A DNA stretch of 64,000 bases from Phytophthora sp. 'mugwort' (GCA_033558025.1 JAUCEF010000005.1:6386001-6450000), one strand, 5' to 3'; counted from the stretch's first letter, positions 43,861-56,303 are shown. The notes: a model not told the origin generated them from the letters alone. Numbers and translations: made by a program.

Positions 43861-45429
43861 ATGAGCTTCTGCTGCACATTCCGTTCATGCGAGACACTTT
43901 TGAATACCCAAGATAGTCAACAGCAAGGAAATCTGCGCGTTCTTCTACGACGACCCGGCTCAGGCAGCTACGTGTGCAAGGAGTGCGGCACCGCAAGGAA
44001 GCAGCAGATCGGCAGCGGCTACTCCAACTTGATGTCGCACATCACCACCAAACATCCTTTGTACGAGGAGATGTACGCGGCTGCGGCTGGTGGCGGCGGG
44101 CTCGAGAGCTTCGGCTTCGTTTCGCATGAGACGAATCACGCTTCCAGTGCTGCGGTGGGTCGTCGAGCGCAACCTACCGACGTCGACAACGCGGTCACGC
44201 GTTCGATGAGCAAGTGGCCGCCATCTCCTCCAAGGCCTTGAAGCAGTGCATGCAGACGGTGGCGAAGAACGTGGGAGCAGTCGTCGACCGGGAGATGGGC
44301 ACCTCGTTTAGTCTGATATTTGACGGCTGGTCCCACACCTCTATGCACTATGTCGGGCTCTACGGCGTCTACGAGGTGATGGGGGCTCGGCGCGAATGAC
44401 TGCTCTCTCTGTCTTCTCTGGAGGAATGCAGCCAGATCGTCGAGGCGCACATCACGATGATCCGATCGGTGCTCGACCTCTACAACAAGACCACCGACAT
44501 GGTGACGTTCATCGTGGGCGACAACTGCAGCACTAGCCAGAAGATCGCCACTCTCCTCTGCATTCCTCTGGTTGGCTGCGCCAGCCACAGGTTCAACCTG
44601 GCGGTCAACCACTTCCTTGCCGACTACGAGCCCGAGCTTGCCGCTCTCAACTACCTGGTGATCCTGTTGTGTCACTCTAACAACGCCGCCACCCCTCGCT
44701 AGGTTCACGGATCTCCAACCTGTCAAACGGAATACCCCCCCCCCCCCCCGATGGTCGGCAACCAACGCTATGGTTGTCCGCATTCGTGATGCTATTCGGC
44801 AGGTCGAGGCTGTGGACGACTATGTCTCGAGTAGTGTGTCCCACAAAAACTTGGTCGCGCTGCTTGCCGACCTCGAAAAACTGGACACGTTGTGCACGGC
44901 GCTTCAGCACGAGCGCACCACAGTCGCTGATGTGCGGGTTCTGTTTGACAGCGTAGTGGCGGACTACCCGATCATGGCGGAGCATCTCCGCGCATCCGCC
45001 AAGATAGTTCACTCTCCTGTCTTCGAGTCTGCGCTCGTGAAGGTCGGTAACAGCGACATCCCGACGGCCGCCGAAGCACGCACGGTCAAGTGCTTTGAGG
45101 CGGCCAGCGACAGCGAGGACGACGGAGAAGGCGGTGGCGGCGACCAAATGGCCGCCAAGAGGAAGAAGAAGCCGCGCTGCGACTACGCGGTTGCCATCTT
45201 GCGCGACGGCAAAAAGCGCCGCGGGTCGACGCGCACCAGGGTCCGTTACAAGGCGCTGGCGAAGCTGGTGCCGCCGACTTCGAACACGGTCGAGCGGCTG
45301 TTCTCGACGTGGAAGCTGATCATGACCCCGCAGCGCAGCTGCATGCTGCCGGCGCACTTCGAAATGATCGCCTTCTTGCGCGTGAACCGCGAAGTGTGGA
45401 ACGCGTCGTCGCTCATTGAGCAAGACTAA
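43861..45429 (+). pseudogene. hAT transposase, same family as the 7.1-kb element, broken
   Basis: A BED-type finger at 43960-44060 (YVCKECG ... YSNLMSHITTKHPLY) is followed by FSLIFDGWSHTSMHYV near 44315, FIVGDNCSTSQKIATLLC and GCASHRFNLAV near 44580. A 15-C tract at 44735-44749 precedes RWSATNAMVVRI. The last open block is 44770-45429, with PPTSNTVERLFSTWKLIM and FEMIAFLRVNREVW. A TGA at 44398 and frame changes near 44220, 44400-44455 and the C tract disrupt it. Domain order and motifs match the copy at 7325-9072. The last 219 codons stay open. Confidence 0.8.
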
Positions 45430-47105
45430 TAGGTGACACCTTCATGTGCCGACTGCAATACATTGATATTGGTCTAGTCATTGATTATTGACCTCGTCTG
45501 CTATTGCAGTTGTTACTACGCTCATCGTTTACCTCCAGTTCCGTTTTTCACTGTATTTTCCGAGGCCTCGTGCTCATGTGTGTGGATCTCCCAATTCTTT
45601 CGAAGTTGCAGCAGTTTGTGAACGTGAATTTGGAATTGCATCGCCAGCCGGTGATCTCATACGCCTATGTTCTGCGAGCGTTGACAAATTTAAGCTAGCT
45701 CATGTTCGCAGTCCGAAAAAGGGACTATATAACATATCAAAGCTCTGAACTGGTATTCCATGCTCATGAAGAACGTGCCTGAATAGGCATGGACTAGTAC
45801 AGCATGGAGTGGTTACGCTGATTACTGGTCTATTATCGAGGTCATGCCGTTTCTCGAGGGGCGTCGATCGTGGATATTGTCTGCATTTTCCAGTTCATTA
45901 TGTGGGGCGTATACAGAGAGACATATACGTTTGCCTGATATCGTGCACGTTTGGACAGAGGCTACCAAACGAATGCAGTCAATTAACAGATCCCCCCCCC
46001 ACGTTGGTGACAGGATGATTGGTGCGCACAAACGCACGGGGAAATTCCTGTTCATATTTCGAAAAATCTTGAGCCCAGTAAGCATCTTAACATCAATTGA
46101 TATCTGAAAAAGGTGAGCGGGCTGCGTCCTGGGCGAGCAAGCGACTTCCTATCAGTGCCAGCACGTTGGTTGCCCGTAGATGCACATACACTCGCGTACC
46201 ATTCAGGCCTCAGCTCTGGGCTACACAATAATGGCAAATGTTCGTCCTAGGCACTGGACGTGCGTCACCTGTCCTATTACGCGCTGTGATCTTCATGAAG
46301 ATGATCTGTTTTCAGCATTCGAAGACTTGGTGTAGTTGTTGACGATACCGCAACGAACTCAGGACAGGTTTATGCTGTGTAAGTCCCGGATAACTGGATC
46401 AGTCGCAAGCGAAGATTCTCAAAGCCATTGTTCGCTGTGGCAATGATTCTGTTACAGATGACCATATGATAGACCCCCCACTGAATGATCCAGAGTTGCA
46501 AACAATTATCCTTATGCATTCGTTTCAACAACCGCGCCAGACTTCTCGCGAACACAAGAACGTCTTCACAGAGGAGCTGAACTGGTCGACTGATCCCATT
46601 CATGAGAGGAACTCGCGAAAAAAAGAAATGTGGAGAGCCCAAGCGCTTGTACTGCTGCCGTTTCGCGACTTAAATTTGCTTTGATCGATCGTCTGCTTGG
46701 TTCTAGCACTGAAGCCGCACCCGGTCATGAACCATATTCACCATAGATGACGCTCTATTGGGTGCCGGGTTCATGGCACCGTTCTCAACTCAGAATTCGA
46801 ATATTCGTTCCGCCAAACTATATTGCTGCTTACATCATTTCCAGACAAGCACTCCGGGTATCATATTGAACAGCTCAAGCCGTACAGAATATTCTGCAGG
46901 AACGCAAACCCAATCGCTCCAGTGAGTACCGCATTTAGGGATTTTTATCTCAACACCTAACAAACACATCAACATTTATCACAACACCTAACAATAAGAA
47001 TAATACGTTTTCATTGGACAAAATGCATATGACTTCAACTGCTTCAGTTTCAAGGCAAACACATATACTTGTAACCACTGCGTAGTTGTTCACTCTTCCT
47101 GCAGC
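45430..47105 (+). other. Unassigned DNA between hAT and MULE copies
   Basis: Contains the hAT 3' end and MULE 5' end but no boundary I can mark. A 9-C run lies at 45992-46000. Short ORFs show nothing recognisable. Confidence 0.35.
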
Positions 47106-48610
47106 ATGAAAGGGATGAAGCTCGACGTGTTAGACCTTCATGGCAGGGACCGTGTTGAGCATCTAATGTACTTCGCGGAATCACGAGGCTGCACCGACGT
47201 TCTTAGAGACATCTCCTTGAACGAGAACAAGAGCACTCGGCAACTAGACAAAGGTCTACAAAAGAGATGGGAGTGTGCGAGTGGCCCCGAGTTGTGCTCC
47301 TGGTTCGTCCTTATATCCCAGAAAAGAGCCCCATCAAAGCCTTCGAGAGTTAGGCGAACGAAGCTATCAGGAATACCTACTGGCGCATGGTATGTGACCA
47401 AGTTTAACACATCTCACAGTGATTTGTGCACTTGTGTGGGTGAGCCCTCGGCTCATCAGCTAGCTCTTTTTCCAGAATTTAAAGGTTCCTTGGCTAAAGG
47501 ACTCTACTCATCTGCTGCTCGAGTTATTCAATCCCTTAAGACAAACAGTGGTGTGGATATGTCATCGAGATTACCTACCGTGTATCGCACTATTGCAGCA
47601 GCAAAACGCAAGATGGAGAAAAGTGACAATGCTGATGTTAACTACCAACAACTCGCTAGTTCTTACTGGCATTTTCAAAGACCAACCCGTCATCTCGAGT
47701 TTGCTGTCAGCTCGATAGTAAATTTCGATACTATCGCGTCTTCTTATCGATTGGAGACGTCGTAGCCGGCCAACAAAATTGGTTACCGGTTCTCGAAATG
47801 ACGGCACACACATGAAAAACTCGTCCTATAATGGAGTTTGTCTTACCCTTTTGGGAAAGATGGTGATGTTGGGAACATACCAGCGGCGGTGGCATTTGTA
47901 CACAAGGAGACCACTGAAAACTTTCCGTTGTTTTATGCTAACTGCATGTTACAGGCATTAGGTTGTATGATCGTCCAGCTTTTACCGATCGAGGAAAACA
48001 ACTTGACGCGGAACAAGTTTTGTGAAGTCTTGGTCTGCATGTTCATCTTAAGTTTTGCTCACTGCACATTGAGTTCAACAACATCAACAGATTTAAGTCT
48101 GTGGAGCCATCGACTACTGCATGGCGTCCTTTGATTTATAAGCTGCAAGCTGTTACAGCAGCGTTGGCACTATATGATCGAACACTTGATGAGATACGAG
48201 CTGCATATCCTCACCCACTAAATGCTGGCACGGACAACGAAGAAGTCGTCGCTGATTACCTGGAACGATTGCACCCTACGTCTTGGACTTGTTTTGGCAA
48301 TTTTGCTCACTCCGATGTGGAGGTGCTTGGCGTTCTGCTGCAACTACGAGCCGACATTGAGCGGCATTACCCGTCCTCCTCGCCCACCCTTGACCATCAG
48401 CAAGAGCGTCGTTCTCCTCCTTTAACGGCTTGTCCTCCACCTCGACCTCCTCCTCTAGTACCGTCTCCGGCACCGTCGCAGCTGCCGTCGCCTCCACGTC
48501 CCACGAGTCCAGGTTCAGCTTGTAGAAAGCCTGCCATAAGGATCGCAACCAACTCAGACAAAATGAAGCAGGAACTACAACTCTTTTACACAAATCGACT
48601 CAACGATTGA
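47106..48610 (+). pseudogene. MULE (Mutator-like) transposase, broken
   Basis: The N-terminal block 47106-47765 (219 codons) holds GIPTGAWYVTKFNTSHSDLC, the WYV-x-K-F-N-x-SH-x-H/L-C zinc-binding pattern seen at the start of oomycete MULE transposases. The DDE core follows in another frame: DGDVGNIPAAVAFVHKETTE near 47863, then AFTDRGKQLDA near 47985 and, after a TGA at 48028, CSLHIEFNNINRF near 48055 (the C-x2-H motif). A proline-rich C-terminal block runs 48101-48610 (169 codons). At least two frameshifts and one stop inactivate it. Terminal inverted repeats were not identified. Confidence 0.7.
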
Positions 48611-49400
48611 CGCCCCGCCGCCGTCCACGCTATTTCGATCGCTGCTGCGCGTGCAGACGCAGTCCTCTGCATATCGCCACTTCCGCGGCCTCCTCCTCTT
48701 CACACCGACCTCATCCTGCCGGGTCGATGCTGGCTAGTCTTTATGCTCTGCCTCCTCCTCTGACGTCTTCCGCGCAGGCGGAGGCATCTGCTGCTCGTCA
48801 CGGCGTGTGGCGGGCGTCGACGGTGGTTCTGCCTTGGGCTCCATGTTCTCCGTCAGGCAAAGCGGCGTTCTGTTCGCTCAGTTTGACAATGAGCGGGTAC
48901 GCCGTGAGTAAGTATGCATTTTGTATAATAAAAACGTTGCGTTTTCTATTGTTAGATGTTGTGATAAAATTTCCCGTATTTAGTCTGTGCGGATAAATAG
49001 TAGGAGTTTAAAATTAGTCTCACTGAAACATGGTGAGACTAATCACAGTGAGCACGAGATCAGCGTATTCACAGCTAGTATGTGTTGGGAATAAGATTTA
49101 ATTGGCCTTTAACTGGCGTAGAGAAGGCTGGCCCGGTCTACTCTCACGGCTTGGGTTCAAGTCCCCCCCCGCGTGGCAACCGATTGTGCTCGCGTTTTAC
49201 ACCGGTAATGCAAGGACAGTCCCTAAAAAAAGTGGATTATCCACTTACCCTAAACACGGCACACTAGGGCGCAACGGAATATATTATCGGCTACAGTCAT
49301 AATATTTAAATTACAGATTTAACCATAAACATAAATAGCATCTCTCCAACTCCTGCTTTAGCTTATTTCAGAACCACTATACATAAACACCTTCGCTCTT
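48611..49400 (+). other. Unassigned DNA between MULE and pogo-like copies
   Basis: 48607-48996 is open but compositionally like coding shadow. A GTCTCAC/GTGAGAC dyad lies near 49017-49042. An 8-C run is at 49163-49170 beside a tRNA-like B box (GGGTTCAAGTCC). Confidence 0.35.
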
Positions 49401-49410
49401 TGCTGACACC

Positions 49411-51282
49411 AATGAGCTCCCCGACCAAGCTTCTCGCTCCTTGTGGGGGTTGCGGCGGTGAAGTTGGTCCAATTCATTTATGCCCGACATGCTTTGCCCC
49501 ATTGCATCCTTTCTGCGGCAAGCAAGTTGGACAGGAGATACGGGCAGTATATCCTCTGCCCAGACTGTGCCTCTGGGAAGGAACCCCGAGTTGCATCTTC
49601 CCCATTGTGGAGGCTATGGTGCGACAGGGCAACAAGGACCAACCTGTTATCAGCGGCGACGACGCAGACATGACGACGAAGCAGACCGTGACGACGTTAC
49701 GACCGGCTCGTCTACGAACGTTGTCGATGCGACCCAACGCCCATCTCGTTTGTCGTCACATTCCGCCCAACACGTCAGCACCATTCAACAACGACGACGT
49801 GTTGTTTTGTGGATGATGCAATTTGAGAAAAGAGAGAACAACAAGAACATGTTCGCTCGCGCAATGATGCGTTTCCAGTTGTGTTCAACTCAGCTACACG
49901 AAATGCCAATCTTAACAAAGCCATATCCTGGCGGAAAAAGCGTGACCAGCTTGCCCAACCTTCACGTGGATCTGTGGCTTTATCGGGCTTAAGAGATAAT
50001 GGGAGAAAACGCGTCGCCAGGAAAGCGCTGACAGGGCGTGGTCGCCGACATAGTCAACGGGTGAATTGGATATACCCAAAGCTGCTCAGTGAGTTTGATC
50101 GCTTGAGGAAACTGGGGCTGAAGTTTGATTTGTCACGGCTTCGCCAGGTTGCTCAACGACGTTTTTAAACGAGCCTGGCGCACCAAAGATAGACAAGCAG
50201 GGAGCTGAATTGGTGAAGAAAGTAAATGCGAGATGGGTTCAAACCTTTATGAGAAACACAACATCGTGTTACGTGTTCAGAGCGGAAAAGCGGTAGTTGA
50301 GTGCTGAGAAGATCGCAGATATCGAGAAGCAAGTTGACTCTCACTTTGGTGAGTTACAGCGTGGTTTCGAGAGCGGTATTTACGACGAGACCACAATGGA
50401 GAATATTGATGAGACCCATTTCGTTGTTGATTTTGATAACGGCAAGATATTGAAGTTTGGGGGGGGGATAAAGTGAAGTATGCCGATGTTGTTTCAGGGG
50501 GGGGGGATGACGATGGTTGTGCGGATCAGTGGAAGCCCTAGCCCTCACCTCCTATCACCTATGATGATTTTCACCATGATGCCTGGAGCTATCCCATTCG
50601 CGGGGTTAGTGATAATGTGGGCGTCGTGCGTTATCGCACGGGCCCGAAGGGATGGATGGACAAACGGCTATCGTCAATACTTGTGCGAACACGAGCACAG
50701 AGGCCAGACCGCCTAGGCCGCAAACAAACTATCTTTTTAGACAACTGCTCCGGCCACACCGATGAACTGACGAGACTGAATGCTTCGCTGAAGTTCTTCC
50801 CACCGAATGCCACGAATCTTTGACAGCCGGCCGATTCCCTTGTGATAGCCAAAATAAAGGATGAGTGGCATCGCTTGTGGAACGATAAGAAGATTGACCT
50901 AATAGAAGGCTACGCTTGGCAGAACAAGGTTCGGTCTGATGGTGCCTGGTCCGGCAAGCTGAAGAACCCCGGTACGCGATACTTTCTCTCTCTCGCTGCC
51001 AAGGTCATCCGCCAGGTAAATACACAGAGGGACAAGATTGGTATGAACTACGCTAGGAAAGCCATGCTCCGCTGTGGTCTTTCACTTAACATCGATGGCA
51101 AGCGGCGTGTTGCGCATCTATTCGATCATCTCCAAGAGATTATCAGGAAGAACCCGGATCAGTTCACTGGTAAACCTGTCGGCTCAGCAGCTCCGAGCGG
51201 TAAAGCGAGCACCTCATCACAGCCTCCACACGCTTCTTCTTCGACCACCGAATCAGTTGTAATTGCGGGAGGGTTCAATTAG
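49411..51282 (+). pseudogene. pogo-like DDE transposase with N-terminal zinc-finger region, broken
   Basis: The N-terminus has paired cysteines (CGGCGGEVGPIHLCPTC near 49440-49490 and CPDC near 49558). A helical DNA-binding segment follows (LLSEFDRLRKLGLKFDLS, 50083-50140). The DDE domain begins NIDETHFVVDF near 50404. TIFLDNCSGHTDEL near 50730 holds the second Asp, and FFPPNATNL, stop (TGA at 50821), QPADS holds the third. The last block 50842-51282 is open. Runs of 9 G (50459-50467) and 10 G (50497-50506) sit at frame changes inside the catalytic domain. It is the most complete pogo-like copy in the window but cannot encode one protein. Confidence 0.75.
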
Positions 51283-54069
51283 CTGTAGTGCGTCTAATTT
51301 AACCATACCAAATTTACTCTGACTTCTTTATTAGCAATACTCTGACTAATTGTTGTGAACAAAATCTAAAATATCTCACACAAATTAGTAGTAGTGATAC
51401 TAAATGCGGTACCCACTGTAGTACGTTTGACCAATTACTGACACAGCTCTGCTAGGATGAGGCATGCCGGTAGCTGCGTTTTCTTCCGATGACATCGCTT
51501 CGGTCCTGAAAATTCGAAAAAAATTCGACGGGGACGCTTTCATGTGGTGATGGAGTACGACAGCGCGCACGACACTGAGAGAACAAACGATTGTGGACTC
51601 ATGTGGAGTTTTTTTAAGAAATTGAAAATAGCGGCTATGTGTTTTGGAGAGAGATTATGCAATGTGATTCCTGATCCAAGTCGCCGTCCAGCTTTTATGT
51701 GTGGCGGTGTACAGGTTGGGTTTCTTGTATACGCTTCCTCTCCGCTGACCGTATGTCAGGCCCGAATCGAAGACCATTGCAGCGGAGCAGCGTTCCTTGC
51801 TGTCGGCGAAACCACGACATCGAAAAATGATGGGATAAAGATCAATCCTGCTCTAATAAGTTTCACGATGATCGAAATTTTCCGAGCCCATGTAAGAACC
51901 CTCAACGCCTGAAATCGACCAAGACGAACGAAAAGCAAGCGACACCACCATCCCGAAAGAGGTTCACGCCGCTGTACGCTCCTAATTTGCGAGCTTGAAG
52001 CTTTAACGTTTGGCTTTCAAGCAAGAAGCGCAGGCATTTGTCGCGACTTCAAGAAGCAGGCAACATCTCTGCTCGGCTGCAATAGTTTATCCTAAAGCTA
52101 AGGATAAACCTGCATGAATCCACTCTGGCATACAAGATTTGCCCAAGATTCACGAAGGTGTTACCCTGGTCGTAGGAGAAGATCCGCAAGTTTTCAGGAA
52201 AAGGACATAGCCATCTTTCAATTTTTCTCCCCAACTGTACTTCAAACGGAGCCGCTAGAAATGGATCCTTATATTTATCTTAAAAATATTCTTGTTGTGT
52301 GTTTTGAGGCTATAGCAAGACAGCAAGGTTTAACCGGCGCCATTGGAAGATTATTTTCGATCTGATTCATGAAACTATGGGAACAATAAGTTTTAAATAT
52401 AAGTATTGCAGTATTTCGATGATTTCACATATTGAAAGCAAGCATGTTTATTTCCTATTAATGTGCAATCGATGTTTTAAAGCGATATCGCTATATATAG
52501 TCATTTGTTGCTGCTCCAACTGTAAATACGTGACATTGTATGTGGATCCACCCACGACCAACTAACTACCAAGTGTAGCACCCCCCCCCCCAAAAAAAAA
52601 AATCAATAGAGGTAGTGCACAATAGTATACGCTCAGTTTGTATTGTTGGATATAGATGGATATCATCGAACAGCGCTCACACAGGTACCGCTGTGTCGGG
52701 CTTTGCTTTATCGTCCAGGGCATGGTGCATAGACAGCAACTTAGTAGGTAAATATCTAGAATATCTAACAAACAGTTTGAACAAGAACATAACTGTTAGG
52801 CTTTTTCAACATGCTAATTTAATCTTACGAAAGGTCGTTATTTTTAGACAGATGACTACGTTACTCGTGCTTGTAATACGTCTATTGTTGGCTTGGCGAC
52901 TGCAAAAGAACGCTGAACAATATAATCGCGCACGTCAAGCACAAATAGGGATCTGGCAGTTTGTTTGGGGAATCGCATCCAATCAGAAAATTCGACTCTT
53001 ATGAGATTCAAATGGCAAATCCGGTTTCTAACAATTGAAAATGACACCACGTTGAAGTTCATGATACACTACGAATGCATAGAGACGAGATTCTACTGCT
53101 AGGAAACAACAGCTCGTTCGGAAAATGCCAAGGTGTTGGCAGCAGCGATATCGCTGCTGGCAGAGCCTCCTGCTCGGCGAGCTCCGCCTCTGTCAGCTCG
53201 AAGACTTCGTCATGGATGTCTGAAGAAGTGTTCCTACCCTTCGCTGGAAATTCGGCTCCAAAAGCGGTTAAAACCATGATCTTCTCGAACTGTTGGGGAT
53301 GTGGAGATAGCGCAAACTGCGCGACAGCTGTATTGTGCGTAAGGGCAGTTTGTGCTTCGCGTTTCCAGGTCCAAGACAATTTCTTGTAGGCATGTGAATC
53401 CGCTTTGCTATTTTGTGATGACGTTCGACACCATGTGCAACACCGACTATTATTCGTTATCTCCAACTGCGCCAGCGTCTGCCTGGTCGATGTGCTCTTG
53501 CCAATGTGCAGCATCGGGACGAACATGTTGTGATGGCCGCCACCGCACTCATGGTACACAGAAAGTGATAATATCTGATCGTGTCTAACCATAAAGGATG
53601 CTTTCTGATATTTTGATCAGTTTATTTCGTCGAAATCTGTACAGTATGGGGCGTGAATAAGGGACGGGTGTCATCAGATAACCTCGAAAAACTAATATTA
53701 GCAATCCTGGAGGAATGGGCTTCAAGCACTGACACTGACATAGGCATCGGCCAGCGGGGTTTCAATCTGGGCGGGAAATTTGAATTTAACGCGAGCAAAA
53801 CGCTGCAGCAAGCACGGAGAATGCGCCTTACCAAGCAGCAGCAGCTCGACTCTGTTCAATGCGCACCCGGTAGCCTACGTGAAGTCTCGCCACGCTTGGA
53901 GAATGGGCTCGGGGAGCACTTCGCTATGGAAAAGGCGCCGGGCTAGTCGTCGGTGAAGAAAATCCTCGACACGGAGACCTCCCTCAAGCGCGTTGCGGTT
54001 GACTTCCGCTGCCACAAGAAGATGCTGCGCGTCTTCACGGTGGTCCTGGACTCGCTCGCTAAGTAGACT
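51283..54069 (+). other. Unassigned DNA
   Basis: No recognisable gene. ORFs of 122 (51544-51912, plus), 129 (52615-53004, plus) and 177 codons (53592-53059, minus) have no domain I know. The plus-strand piece 53653-54067 (NLEKLILAILEEWASSTDTD..., one stop at 53944) looks like a former coding sequence of unknown origin. An 11-C tract followed by an A run is at about 52582-52602. Confidence 0.35.
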
Positions 54070-55377
54070 TCACTTCTTCTGTGTCCGCCGGTCCAACTGG
54101 CGGTACCAGCTTTTGGCTACTCGACCCAAGCAAAGTGAAAACGGCCCACACCACGAATCTTGTGACATGCGGATTACTTTCATCGCGTAAATGAACCGCT
54201 TCAGCCGCTGCAACAATGCATCCGGACGGAATCGCCTTCCATCGAACTCAGCCATCTTGTCTAGCAAGAAGTGGGTTCTCAGTTCGAGATACTGAGTGTC
54301 AGTTTCGACCTCGTTGTAGGCAAGTCGACGAATTTGCTCTTTCACCGACGCGTCCCAGTCACCGATGTAGCTATCGTAACTCGGCTTACGGTCTTGTTCA
54401 TCGACTTCGAGCTCGGCTTCATCTTCAGCATCACACAGGTAATTATAACGACCCGTCTGCTCCTTCGCTTGCTTCGGAGTCCCTTCAGTGGATCGGAACT
54501 TACCCGTTTGCTTAGGGCTTAGGAAGCGGGATTTTACTGGGGTCCTCGGCGAACTCGGCGATGCGCGGAGCGATTATCGGTTGAGCGAGCTCCTGGGGCT
54601 CTCTCCAACCCGAACGCAGCTCGCAGTCGGCTTTTCCAGTGTGTTTTCAGCTCGGCGGAGGCCCCATCTTGGTAGAATCATCTGTTTGGGCTGCCATTGC
54701 AGCGGTAATCCATGGCCCTCAGCAATAGCACCGTATCTTCGACAAGTTGATTGATACTGGTACTGTCCCGGCTGAGCAAGCTCCGGGCCTAATACCGGCC
54801 GTTTGCCTGGACCAAGGCTACTGTTGCGAACATCATCATCCATTCCTACTGGGACCTCATTTCTTCGCCGAGTCGCGCCAAAACCTTGTTCGCGCTCGGC
54901 GTGTCGGTGTTAGGTATGCTCTTGACAATAGGGGTGAACCTTCACCGTGAGCACCACCGTGATTTCCGTCGTCGAGTTCAGGGCGAAGGTGCACCCCATT
55001 GGGCGCGGATTTTCCATCCGGCTCACTTGGAGCGACATCTCGTCGAGTTCCGCTCGCAACTCGGCTGCCGTCTTCACATACTCGACTTCAGCCTCCTCCT
55101 CATGCTCTTCATCACTTCCTCCTTCACCTCCTTGGTCTTCAGTCTCGTCGTCGCCAAACCGGACGCTTCCACCGCCGTCAGGTCAGCGATCATCTTAGCA
55201 GCCGCGTTCGGCCCCGCGTTGGGTGAACCTCTGGCTGTCGCTGAGAAAGCTCCGCTTGACGTCGACGATCACTTGACCATCCTGCTCAGTAGTTGAGATT
55301 TGGTTAATTTGGCACCTGCGAAAACACGTACACCCTGTTCCCGGGTCGCGGCACCAGTTGTGGTAGGCGAGACGCAT
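54070..55377 (-). pseudogene. Ty3/gypsy-type gag fragment
   Basis: Minus strand. The segment ending at 54070 reads LDKMAEFDGRRFRPDALLQR, then IYAMKVIRMSQDSWCGPF and GRVAKSWYRQLDRRTQKK. This follows the retrotransposon gag pattern F-x-G ... A-x-x-W-x-x-x-L in oomycete gypsy elements. Upstream, from about 55330, are acidic and proline/serine-rich pieces in shifting frames (for example SSPRTPVKSRFLSPKQTGKF near 54560-54500). No protease, RT or integrase follows to the left of 54070, so only the gag end of the element survives, and no LTR could be marked. Confidence 0.6.
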
Positions 55378-55601
55378 AACAATAGCCGAGCTAGTCGGCT
55401 CTTGATGGCCTGCGCTGGGTTGCCCCTAGCGGCTCGGCCCTTCCGGGACAGCGGTGTCTCGCGTCCACCGAGACCAAGTGTCCAAGCCAGTCAATACACA
55501 GAAGTCAGCTGAATTGATTGCCCCTCGTCTGGGATTATCGATCGTGTCATACCGAAACGTGTTTGTCATTTTACATAACTTATGTGGTTAGCATAACAAT
55601 A

Positions 55602-56027
55602 GGGGTTATCACGGTTGGAAAGTATGTTTCACTAGCCAATCAGATTAAAGCTTCATGTCCTGTCCATTTCAACTCAAACCGACCGGAAAAAAACGGAAGG
55701 TTTAAGCAAGAAGCGAAGATTTGATATGATTGGTGGACTGATCGTACTAGGATGGTGCCCTCGCCGCTGCCTTCTGCGTCGTTACCATCGTCCTCAATCA
55801 ACTGTGCCACAGCTGAGAGCTCTAGGTGCTCTAGCAACACGGCACGCTGGCTTCTTGCCATGGTGCACGTCGCCCACGTCGCCTTGCTGCTCTGGGAGTG
55901 TTTGACGCACCACCAATAAAAACACAGCGCGAGTTTCTGCACGCTGCAGGAGCTCTCACAGTTGGAAGGCGAGGGTTTGAATCAATTGGCTGCTGAAACA
56001 TACTTACTTTCCAACCGTGATAACCCC
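55602..56027 (+). mobile_element. TA-flanked inverted-repeat element (MITE-like), 426 bp
   Basis: The left end GGGGTTATCACGGTTGGAAA (from 55602) is matched by its reverse complement ending at 56027. The inverted match runs about 35 bp, with one 2-bp gap (GTATGTTTCA against GTAAGTATGTTTCA). Both ends are flanked by TA (55600-55601 and 56028-56029), the Tc1/mariner/pogo target duplication. A 100-codon minus-strand ORF (55942-55640) inside has no transposase motif, so the element is non-autonomous. Confidence 0.75.
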
Positions 56028-56115
56028 TAGTTATTTGCTTATATTAGATCGGTCAAACCGGCTTTATAAACATATGAATTTGAGTTTTAACCAATCAGAC
56101 GACGTCTTTATTCTG

Positions 56116-56209
56116 AATTTGCGTATTTTGCTGTCGTTTTTTTGGTCCATAATTATGGTGTATACATCATAATTATGGACCAAAAAAACGACAGCAAAAT
56201 ACGCAAATT
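56116..56209. repeat. Perfect 42-bp inverted repeat with 10-bp spacer
   Basis: The left arm 56116-56157 begins AATTTGCGTATTTTGCTGTC and ends CATAATTATG. The right arm 56168-56209 is its exact reverse complement. The spacer is GTGTATACAT. The right arm ends 112 bp before the ferredoxin start codon. No target duplication is visible. It would form a long hairpin in single-stranded DNA or RNA. Confidence 0.9.
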
Positions 56210-56291
56210 GTACTCCACCTGATGTATCCACCGCTTTCTAAGTCGTACACTGAGAAGTAGCTGTCCTAAGACGTTTTGACAAACTGGAGCC

Positions 56292-56303
56292 GCTCATTAT
56301 TGT
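56292..56303 (+). promoter_or_regulatory. Oomycete-type initiator upstream of ferredoxin
   Basis: GCTCATTATTGT begins 30 bp before the ATG at 56322 and resembles the oomycete core promoter initiator (GCTCATT followed by pyrimidine/T-rich sequence). Position and sequence fit the short 5' leaders of oomycete genes. Based on sequence likeness only. Confidence 0.5.

Noticed and set aside
49082..49200. Possible tRNA (GGGTTCAAGTCC B box and TGGCGTAGAGAAGG A-box-like string)
   Set aside because: No acceptor or anticodon stem could be paired, and the 3' side is an 8-C run.
53059..53592. 177-codon minus-strand ORF as a gene
   Set aside because: No domain, no promoter or splice support, and surrounded by unassigned repeat-like DNA; left as unassigned.
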